A stretch of 64,000 nt of DNA from the NCBI GenBank assembly GCA_937928385.1, contig CALEZD010000001.1:27916-91915 (forward strand), in the 5' to 3' direction. The translations under genes and the position numbers were made by a program. This document shows positions 9,172 through 16,319 of this stretch, piece after piece. How positions within the stretch are numbered: the first letter of the stretch is position 1; the number at the start of each line of letters is the position of its first letter. This DNA is from an uncultured Bacteroidota bacterium. GTDB taxonomy: Bacteria > Bacteroidota > Bacteroidia > Chitinophagales > Chitinophagaceae. Below the pieces are notes generated by a model. The model ran no database searches. It was given only the letters and a program-made list of their open reading frames with translations, and was not told where the DNA came from.

Positions 9172-9267
9172 ATGCCTGTGGTGGTTAATAGTACGCCATT
9201 ATAGTTAGTGTATAGTGAAAAATACGGAGCGCATGTAGGCCCGCATAACATAACAAGCAAAAATATA

Positions 9268-11481
9268 TCAGAATGTACCCCTTAGCGTCAGCACCAGGTT
9301 TCTGCCGGGAGCGCTGATACCTGAGGCAAACACCCTGTAATTTTGGTCCATAATATTCTCTAAAGCAACCTGCACCCCCAAATGCTCATTGAAGCGGAAG
9401 CCTGTACGCAGGTTGAGTGTGTACCATGCAGGCATACCCTGTGGTGTGGCATAGTTCAGGTTATCCTCGCCTGAGGGGCTGTATTCTGTCAGCCTCTTCC
9501 AGCCATTGTACATAACATACACTTCTCCTTCAAAACGCTTCTGCTTATACGCCAGGCTGGTTTTGCCAAACATAGGCGGTATATGGTCGAGGGGTACTTC
9601 TGCACCATTTTGCATATATCTGCCATAAGTATAGTTGAGCGAGCTATAGAATGTAACCCTTGGCACAAGCTTCAACGTAACAGCAGCACTAAAACCATAT
9701 AGGTAGGCTTTCGCTTTGTTTTGGTTGGCCACTACCTGCGTGAGTTTACCATCATACATTATGCTGTCTTCACCGTTCAACGCGAAGGCAGATGTAACAA
9801 TGGCATCGCGGAACCATGAATAAAACCCATTAGCCTCCAGTCTGATATGTTCGCCATCGGTATAACTGATACCCAGGTCGGCATTATATGTATATTCAGG
9901 CCCCAGGTCAGGATTGGGCACCACAAGTATTTCTCCACCTACCGATTCAAACACTTTACCTAAATCATCAATATTGGGCGAGCGGAAACCCGTAGCGCCA
10001 GATGTTGTAAACCGCCATTTGTACGACGGCATAAATACCAACCCGAGGTTGCCGCTTAAGGCAGTGTTCTGTTGAGATGCTTCCCGATAAGGAAAAGGGA
10101 AGAATGTAGTATCGTTGAAAGAGGCACGCATGCTCGTATAGTTCAGCCGGATACCATCGTTTAATATTAGTTTTTCAGGTACCAACTTCCACAAGTGCTG
10201 TGCATACACTGCGCCATAGTACATGCTGCTGCCACCACCGGGATAACGTGTGTCTAACGGTGACGTGGCACCAGTAAGTAAATCTTCGCCAAAAGCAGTG
10301 GAACGCAGGTTATTGTATTGCCCGTCTGTGCCTACCGTTATTTCGTTGCGGTTCATCAACTTGCGCAAGTCTATGTTATAACCCAAGATGTCCAGCTTTT
10401 CAAGCCTGTTTTGCCGCACATCATCGTACAGGTGGCGTTGGTGGCGGCTTTCTTTGATATGCTGGTAATTAACCCCTGCCTTTATTTCGTCAATAAAACC
10501 TGGTAACTGTAATGCTTCCAACTGGTATGCCCCCAGAATACGCTCCTGCGGGCCGTAATACCATTCAGCAAAGCGCAATTGCCCGTTTCTATAATCCGTC
10601 AGCCTGTCGTAGCGCGGCACATCTGTACTATTGGAGTATTGCAGGTTAAGCGCGTGGGCAACATTCTCATTCTGCTGAAACAGGAATTTCTGCAGCAAAT
10701 CCACCTGGCTGTAGCCTGTATATTTCTGCACATTCGGGTCGGGATTGGTAAATACCCGATCGCTGTCACCTACACGTTCCACATACTGGTAGCGCATACC
10801 CAGTGCAGGATAAAACGGATTGCGCAGATTGCCCTGGCGGGTATCGCCAAACTTGCTGAAGGTAGCTGAAGTAAGAGAAGCGAACCTGCGCCATCCGAGG
10901 TTAAAATCCACATGCCCGGTTCCTTCGCCATTGACAGAGCTGTAGCGGGTCATTACGTTGGCTTGCACATCCATACCTTTCCATTCAGCCAGTTGCGGTT
11001 TTTTAGTGCTGAACACTACAACACCTCCAAGGGCATCACTTCCATACAAAGTTGAAGAAGGGCCATAAAGTACTTCCACCCTGTCCAGCACATTGTTGTC
11101 TATGGTAATTACATTTTGCAAATGTCCCCCACGATAGATGGCGTTGTTCATGCGTACCCCATCAATTATCAGCAGTACCCTGTTGGCCTCAAAGCCGCGT
11201 ACTATGGGGCTACCGCCACCTGCCTGACTGCGTTGTACGAACACATTGCCTGTTTGCTCCAGCATGGTGGCCGATGTTTGCGGCGCAGACCATTCTATTT
11301 CTTTCTGCGAAATGCTTTCTATACGTTGCGCCACATTTTTTTTGCGCTCCTTGAACTTGTTGGCAGAAATCACGATTTCATCCAGCGATAAATTGTGTAT
11401 CTGCGTAGTATCATTACCCTGTGCTGTAGCCGTAGTAACCAGCAAAATACAGGACAAAACCAGCAGTAATTTGTATTGCAT
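9268..11481 (-). CDS. TonB-dependent outer-membrane receptor (hemin/hemoglobin-receptor-like)
   Basis: This 737-residue protein has a signal peptide (MQYKLLLVLSCILLVTTATAQ) and then a plug domain with LDEIVISANKFKERKKNVAQ, GGSPIVRGFEANRVLLIIDG and VEVLYGPSSTLYGSDALGG. The rest is a beta barrel ending LVLTLRGTF with the terminal aromatic residue expected of outer-membrane proteins. The plug segment RGFEANRVLLIIDGVRMNNAIYRG resembles receptors of the hemoglobin/heme type, but substrate assignment by sequence is unreliable. No carboxypeptidase-like N-terminal domain or SusD partner is present, which argues against a polysaccharide system. The upstream neighbour is an Omp28-like lipoprotein, separated by a strong terminator. 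Confidence 0.9.
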   Translation of the reverse strand: MQYKLLLVLSCILLVTTATAQGNDTTQIHNLSLDEIVISANKFKERKKNVAQRIESISQKEIEWSAPQTSATMLEQTGNVFVQRSQAGGGSPIVRGFEANRVLLIIDGVRMNNAIYRGGHLQNVITIDNNVLDRVEVLYGPSSTLYGSDALGGVVVFSTKKPQLAEWKGMDVQANVMTRYSSVNGEGTGHVDFNLGWRRFASLTSATFSKFGDTRQGNLRNPFYPALGMRYQYVERVGDSDRVFTNPDPNVQKYTGYSQVDLLQKFLFQQNENVAHALNLQYSNSTDVPRYDRLTDYRNGQLRFAEWYYGPQERILGAYQLEALQLPGFIDEIKAGVNYQHIKESRHQRHLYDDVRQNRLEKLDILGYNIDLRKLMNRNEITVGTDGQYNNLRSTAFGEDLLTGATSPLDTRYPGGGSSMYYGAVYAQHLWKLVPEKLILNDGIRLNYTSMRASFNDTTFFPFPYREASQQNTALSGNLGLVFMPSYKWRFTTSGATGFRSPNIDDLGKVFESVGGEILVVPNPDLGPEYTYNADLGISYTDGEHIRLEANGFYSWFRDAIVTSAFALNGEDSIMYDGKLTQVVANQNKAKAYLYGFSAAVTLKLVPRVTFYSSLNYTYGRYMQNGAEVPLDHIPPMFGKTSLAYKQKRFEGEVYVMYNGWKRLTEYSPSGEDNLNYATPQGMPAWYTLNLRTGFRFNEHLGVQVALENIMDQNYRVFASGISAPGRNLVLTLRGTF

Positions 11482-11522
11482 ATATACCAAGTAAATAAAT
11501 AACCCTTTAGAGGTTGGTGCTA

Positions 11523-11547
11523 AAAAAATGCCTTGCGGTTGCAAGGC
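11523..11547 (-). terminator. Strong hairpin terminator after the Omp28-like gene
   Basis: A 7-bp GC-rich stem (GCCTTGC/GCAAGGC, 11530-11536 and 11541-11547, loop GGTT) is followed on the minus strand by seven T residues. It separates the Omp28-like gene from the receptor gene downstream. Confidence 0.8.
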
Positions 11548-11579
11548 ACAATTTACAATGTATCTTAAAAAATGTATAG

Positions 11580-12473
11580 CTATTTAATCAATTTAGCCTG
11601 CTCTGCATTCACTACAGTACGGTCTGCAGCATCATCATTGGTTACAAAAGCTACTATTTCACAATGCTCGGCATGCCAGTCGGTTTTTATGGGCACTTTA
11701 AAAGTCTTTTCATATACACGGCCCGGCACTTTAGGATCTACTTTTGTTGGTATTTGGGTGCCACGAACGGTTGTTACAATATCCCTCAATACGTGTTCGT
11801 GTACATAGTTATCCTCTATTCCAGTCAGGTTTTTTTGCACATCTATGATGCTATCTTCCAGTACAGCCAACGTCAGGCTCTGCTTCATAGACACACTTGC
11901 AGTATAAGCCAGTTGTACTGTAACAGTCGCCTCGCGGGTAGCTTCATCAAAAACGCTGGTAATATGGATATTAACAGGCGATGTAAGCGCTGCACGTGCA
12001 TCTGAAGCACCTCCCCATTGCAGCCTGTCCAGCAGAAGCTTACTATTGAATTCGGCACGGTCGAATGTAGCTTCGGGCAACCCCCCCAGTCCGCCAAACA
12101 ACGAATTGGCCACTTCCGTAGCATCTTCTGTACGAAAATCATATTTTGATTTATGATCCGGATCCTTAACAGGGTCGGCCTGCGCGTAGTTGAATATATG
12201 ATACCCGATTATCACCAGGTTGCCATTTAGCTTGGCTTTGATAGCTCGCATAGCGGCATGTCCGCTGGGGCATGGCGGGCATGATACACCTGTAAACTCT
12301 TCTGCAAGCATCTTCCTGGCAGTGGGGACCTCCGGTGTTGTAGTGTAAGTTGTATCGTCTGAGTAAGTCGAATCGCTGCCTGAAGAACCAAAGTCGATAG
12401 TAGGGCCAACCTCTTTGCAGGACTGGAACCACACAATCCCCCCCAAAACAATATAAAAGAATAATTTTTTCAT
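11580..12473 (-). CDS. Omp28-related lipoprotein with thioredoxin-like CPPC motif
   Basis: This 297-residue protein has a lipobox (VWFQSC), so it should be anchored to a membrane, and then a low-complexity Ser/Thr/Asp linker. The N-terminal domain resembles the Omp28 / thioredoxin-like fold, with EEFTGVSCPPCPSGHAAM carrying a CPPC motif, followed by IIGYHIFNYAQADP. The C-terminal half is beta-rich. In Bacteroidota such proteins (Omp28 of Porphyromonas) are surface lipoproteins of uncertain role; the CPPC suggests thiol-disulfide chemistry. The ATG at 12473 is chosen because it begins the lipoprotein signal. Confidence 0.82.
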   Translation of the reverse strand: MKKLFFYIVLGGIVWFQSCKEVGPTIDFGSSGSDSTYSDDTTYTTTPEVPTARKMLAEEFTGVSCPPCPSGHAAMRAIKAKLNGNLVIIGYHIFNYAQADPVKDPDHKSKYDFRTEDATEVANSLFGGLGGLPEATFDRAEFNSKLLLDRLQWGGASDARAALTSPVNIHITSVFDEATREATVTVQLAYTASVSMKQSLTLAVLEDSIIDVQKNLTGIEDNYVHEHVLRDIVTTVRGTQIPTKVDPKVPGRVYEKTFKVPIKTDWHAEHCEIVAFVTNDDAADRTVVNAEQAKLIK

Positions 12474-12544
12474 ACTTGTATAGTAAAAATAGCCTGTGAA
12501 TTTACGGATTTTACATGAAAAATAAGTAATCATTTCATTTAGGT

Positions 12545-12552
12545 TAACTTTG
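12545..12552 (+). promoter_or_regulatory. -7 promoter element of rbfA
   Basis: TAACTTTG matches TAnnTTTG exactly, 22 bases before the rbfA ATG. The -33 region has no clean TTTG. Confidence 0.4.
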
Positions 12553-12574
12553 TTCACGTAAAAAGAGAATTGTC

Positions 12575-12955
12575 ATGGAAGAAAGTAAAAGGCAGAAACA
12601 GGTAGGCCAGTTGGTGATGGAAGAGATGAGCGATATCTTCCAGCGCGAGGGTATGAATATCATTAACGGCGGCATGGTGTCCATCTCCAAGGTATCGGTA
12701 ACCCCTGACCTGCTGGAAGCCAGGGTGTACCTGAGCTTATATAAAATAGACAAGCCCGAAGAACTGATGCGGGAAATTGAAAGCAGGACTGGCGAATGGC
12801 GTAACCAGTTGGGCAGGCGTGTACGGCACCAACTAAGACGCGTACCTGAGTTGCAGTTTTTTCTGGACGATACGCTGGACCATGTATTCAAAATGGAAGA
12901 ATTGTTCAAATCGATAAAAACGGAGCCAAAACCCGGCGAAGAAAGCGAGCAATAA
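12575..12955 (+). CDS. rbfA: 30S ribosome-binding factor RbfA
   Basis: RbfA binds the immature 30S subunit and helps 16S rRNA maturation and cold adaptation. This 126-residue protein has the family's KH-like pattern: an N-terminal RQKQVGQLVMEEMSDIFQRE helix, the strand VSISKVSVTPDLLEARVYLS, and the closing RRVPELQFFLDDTLDHVFKMEELF. The C-terminal tail is short and charged. Its stop codon shares one base with the ATG of the following permease gene, so the two are translationally coupled. Confidence 0.95.
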   Translation: MEESKRQKQVGQLVMEEMSDIFQREGMNIINGGMVSISKVSVTPDLLEARVYLSLYKIDKPEELMREIESRTGEWRNQLGRRVRHQLRRVPELQFFLDDTLDHVFKMEELFKSIKTEPKPGEESEQ

Positions 12956-14199
12956 TGAACATAACGCTGATAAGGCAACTGGCATGGAGGTACCTGCGCG
13001 GCAAGCGCACTGCCAATGCCGTGCCTATACTATCCCGTATCAGCATGGTGGCCATAGGTGTAGGCGCTGCGGCCATGATTATTCTTTTCTCGGTCTTCAA
13101 TGGTTTTGAAGGGTTGGTAAAAGACCTGTATAAAGCTTTTTACCCTGATGTTAAAATCACAGTTGCGAAAGGCAAATTTTTCAAGCTGGATGATGCTGTA
13201 TACAGACAACTGCGACAAACAGAAGGAGTAGCGCTCATCAGCCGTGTACTGGAAGACAACGTATTGCTCAACAGCAGTTCTGACGAGAAACGGGTAGCTA
13301 CGTTGAAAGGCGTGGATGCCAACTACTTCAAAGTAAATGATGTGGCTGTATATATTACAGAGGGTGTGAGCAACATAGCCACAGAACCCGTACAAACAGC
13401 GCTGATAGGCAGCCAACTGCTGGGGCAACTTGGCCTGGACGTGAATAATGTGTTCAGCGTAATGGAAGCCTACTACCCCAATCCCAAAGCTACAGCGTCT
13501 GAAATAGCGCAGGCACCCGAACAGGCGTTCCGTTCATTGAGGTTAAGGCCGGACGGAGCATTTACCATACAGGATGATTTTGATGGCAAATATGTAATAG
13601 CAGACATCAGCCTGATGCAGGAACTGGTGCAGGAGCCCGGCAAATACTCATCGCTGGAACTGAAACTGAAGCCCGGCGCGGACGCTGATGATGTGAGTGA
13701 ACTACTGCAATCAACATTGGGGAATAATTACATCGTACAAACACGGTTTGAGCAGAACCGCAACCTATACACCATTATGCAATCAGAAAAATGGGCGGTA
13801 TATGGCATACTGGTACTGGTGCTGATGATAGCCGCTTTTAATATGGTGGGCGCGCTCTCACTGTTAGTATTGGAGAAACAAAAAGACATAGGCATATTGA
13901 AAGCCATGGGTGCCCGCAACAGCCATATCAGTGGCATATTCTTATCCGAAGGAGCCTTATGGGCATTGCTGGGCGGCGGCGCAGGTATGCTGTTGGGCAT
14001 ATTACTCTGTTTAGGGCAGCAACAATTCGGCTGGCTGAAACTGGGCGGTGCTTTTATAATAGAAGCCTACCCCATACGCCTTTACGCCACCGACATACTG
14101 ATTGTACTTGGAACAATTCTCATGATAGGCTTACTGGCTGCATGGTTCCCCGCGGTGCGCGCCACAAAAGTGGAAGGCATTTCCCTGAAGAGCGACTAA
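12955..14199 (+). CDS. FtsX/LolC-type ABC transporter permease
   Basis: This 414-residue permease has a first membrane segment near residues 25-50 (SMVAIGVGAAAMIILFSVFNG), a periplasmic MacB-like domain of about 220 residues, and three C-terminal membrane segments making the FtsX domain (MIAAFNMVGALSLLVLEKQK, then DIGILKAMGARNSHI). The arrangement is that of LolC/LolE, which release lipoproteins from the inner membrane with the ATPase LolD. No lolD is next to it; in Bacteroidota the ATPase is often elsewhere. Coupling to rbfA by a one-base overlap is seen directly. Assignment to Lol is likely, not certain. Confidence 0.85.
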   Translation: MNITLIRQLAWRYLRGKRTANAVPILSRISMVAIGVGAAAMIILFSVFNGFEGLVKDLYKAFYPDVKITVAKGKFFKLDDAVYRQLRQTEGVALISRVLEDNVLLNSSSDEKRVATLKGVDANYFKVNDVAVYITEGVSNIATEPVQTALIGSQLLGQLGLDVNNVFSVMEAYYPNPKATASEIAQAPEQAFRSLRLRPDGAFTIQDDFDGKYVIADISLMQELVQEPGKYSSLELKLKPGADADDVSELLQSTLGNNYIVQTRFEQNRNLYTIMQSEKWAVYGILVLVLMIAAFNMVGALSLLVLEKQKDIGILKAMGARNSHISGIFLSEGALWALLGGGAGMLLGILLCLGQQQFGWLKLGGAFIIEAYPIRLYATDILIVLGTILMIGLLAAWFPAVRATKVEGISLKSD

Positions 14200-14208
14200 A
14201 ACCAGTCC

Positions 14209-16002
14209 TTACATTTTTTCGGGCAACCTGATACCCATAGTGCCCATAGCATGGCGCATCACGCGTGCTACCATCATGATAATCATCATCCGCAACTGTT
14301 TCTTCTCTTCATTCTCCGCCTTGGATATACTGTGCACATCATAAAACGAATTAAACTGTTGTGCAAGTTGGAAAGTATAATTGCACAATAAAGACGGATT
14401 GTATTCATCTGCCGATGCCTGCATTACATCAGGGTAATGCTCCAACCACAATATCAATGCCTTTTCGGCCGGCGCGAGCTCTTGTGTCAGGTTAAAGCCC
14501 GGGAAGGTGGCAGTATGCCTATCGACTCCTTCCTTCCTGAGGATAGAGCAGATACGTGCATGAGCATATTGTATAAACGTAGCTGTAAACCCGTGCAGGT
14601 CAATAGACTCTTTGGGGTCGAATATCATTTTCTTCTTCGGGTCAACTCGTAGCAGGTAAAACTTGAGCGCGCCTAAACCAATGGTTTCATACAACTCTTT
14701 CAGTTCATCTTGTGTAAAACCTTCGGTCTTACCTGCTTCTTCTGTTTGCTGCTGTGCCATGGCAATCATTTCAGCTATCATATCATCAGCATCAACCACG
14801 GTGCCCTCCCGGCTCTTCATGCGGCCTGTGGGCAGTTCTACCATACCATAAGACAGGTGGTGAATAGTATCTGCGCATGGTTCTCCCAGTTTCTTCAAAA
14901 CCAGTTGCAGCACCTGCATGTGGTAGTTCTGTTCATCTGCAATTACATATACAGATTTATCGAGATTGAAGTCGTTGTATTTAAGGATGGCTGTACCGAT
15001 GTCTTGCGTCATATAAACGGATGTGCCATCAGCACGCAACAGCAATTTCTGGTCGAGCCCTTCATCTTCCAGGTTTACCCAGATAGAACCATCTTCTTTT
15101 TTAAACAGTACACCTTTCTCCAGGCCCTTCAACACCACCTCTTTGCCCAACAGGTAGGTATCACTTTCGTAGTACATTTTATCAAAGTCTATACCCAGCC
15201 GCTTATAGGTAACATCAAAACCTTCATATACCCAGCCGTTCATCGTCTTCCACAGGTCAACTGTTTCTTTATCACCTGCCTCCCAGGCACGCAGCATATC
15301 CTGTGCCTCTTTCATAATAGGTGCTTTTTTCTCTGCCAGCGCCTCATCCATGCCTCCAGATACCAGTTCTGCTACCTGCTGCTTATATACGTCATTGAAC
15401 TTTACATAGTAATCTCCCACCAGGTGGTCGCCTTTTACACCTGTTGATTGAGGTGTAGCACCATCTGCGTAATGCTTCCACGCCACCATCGACTTACAGA
15501 TATGTATGCCCCTGTCATTCACCAGGTTGGCTTTAGTCACATTATTGCCATTTACTTTCAAGATGCCCGATACAGCGTAACCCAGGAAGTTATTGCGCAA
15601 ATGGCCGAAGTGCAGGGGCTTGTTGGTATTGGGCGATGAATACTCCACCATTACATTTTTACCCTTTGCGGCTTGTTCGCCATATTTCCCATCGTTGTAC
15701 TTGCCAGATAAAAATGTAGCCCAATAAGCATCAGTCATCGTGAGGTTCAGGAAACCTGCCACTATATCGTACGATGCAACAAAACCCGAATGGCTGACCA
15801 AATAATCTCCCAGTTGTTTGCCTATCACATCAGGTTTGGTTTTCAGCAGCTTAAGGAAGGGGAATAATACCAATGTATAGTCGCCTGTGAATTCCGGCTT
15901 AGTCTGGTTTACGGTAATAGCCGAAGCAGGGATATCCGCTTCGGGATATAAACTCTTCAACGCTTCCTTTGCCGATGCTTTTATTTGTTCAACCAGGCTC
16001 AT
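14209..16002 (-). CDS. argS: Arginyl-tRNA synthetase
   Basis: ArgS attaches arginine to tRNA-Arg. The 597-residue protein shows the class I signatures: the HIGH-type motif as KPLHFGHLRNN within EYSSPNTNKPLHFGHLRNN, and the KMSKS region as GRMKSREGTVVDADDM. The N-terminal Arg_tRNA_synt_N domain and the C-terminal DALR anticodon-binding domain (FIQYAHARICSIL onwards) are present. ATG at 16002 is preferred to the in-frame ATG at 16023, which lies on the promoter -7 element. It converges with the permease gene with a 9-base gap. Confidence 0.96.
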   Translation of the reverse strand: MSLVEQIKASAKEALKSLYPEADIPASAITVNQTKPEFTGDYTLVLFPFLKLLKTKPDVIGKQLGDYLVSHSGFVASYDIVAGFLNLTMTDAYWATFLSGKYNDGKYGEQAAKGKNVMVEYSSPNTNKPLHFGHLRNNFLGYAVSGILKVNGNNVTKANLVNDRGIHICKSMVAWKHYADGATPQSTGVKGDHLVGDYYVKFNDVYKQQVAELVSGGMDEALAEKKAPIMKEAQDMLRAWEAGDKETVDLWKTMNGWVYEGFDVTYKRLGIDFDKMYYESDTYLLGKEVVLKGLEKGVLFKKEDGSIWVNLEDEGLDQKLLLRADGTSVYMTQDIGTAILKYNDFNLDKSVYVIADEQNYHMQVLQLVLKKLGEPCADTIHHLSYGMVELPTGRMKSREGTVVDADDMIAEMIAMAQQQTEEAGKTEGFTQDELKELYETIGLGALKFYLLRVDPKKKMIFDPKESIDLHGFTATFIQYAHARICSILRKEGVDRHTATFPGFNLTQELAPAEKALILWLEHYPDVMQASADEYNPSLLCNYTFQLAQQFNSFYDVHSISKAENEEKKQLRMMIIMMVARVMRHAMGTMGIRLPEKM

Positions 16003-16020
16003 GCTTATCTTTATTTGGCG

Positions 16021-16028
16021 CAAAAATA
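16021..16028 (-). promoter_or_regulatory. -7 promoter element of argS
   Basis: TATTTTTG on the minus strand matches TAnnTTTG exactly and overlaps the upstream ATG at 16023, supporting initiation at 16002 with a leader of about a dozen bases. Confidence 0.45.
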
Positions 16029-16319
16029 ATCAGATGTGGGCAGATATACCGTAAAAACTATCCCCGCCGGAAATCCGGCAGGGATATGCTTTCTGTTCTC
16101 GATACTGACAGGGCCCGGCCAGGGGGTATGCCGGTGTAATATGTTGAGCAATAAACTTTTGCAGGGCCTCTATTCTTAAACAATATTCTAAGGCAAATGT
16201 AAACAGCCTATTTCACACAAAAAACAGTGTTTTTCCCCTTTGCTTTTATCATATATTTTTCGTATTGAAAAGCTGTTCTGATAACATATTTTGCTATATT
16301 TATATGGTAAACCAACGAT
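16029..16319. other. Intergenic region between argS and the first cargo gene
   Basis: About 290 bases without a credible ORF. It contains an imperfect hairpin at 16059-16086 (TATCCC and CCGGA arms with one mismatch) close to argS, a GC-rich patch at 16107-16135, and an AT-rich stretch before the cargo gene. A TTG (16265-16267) followed after 19 bases by TATTTTG (16287-16293) could be the cargo gene promoter. Confidence 0.4.

Noticed and set aside
16059..16086. Imperfect GC-rich hairpin upstream of argS considered as terminator or T-box leader
   Set aside because: It has no U-tract, and no gene ends before it. It also lies upstream of the likely argS transcription start, so it would not be in the argS leader.
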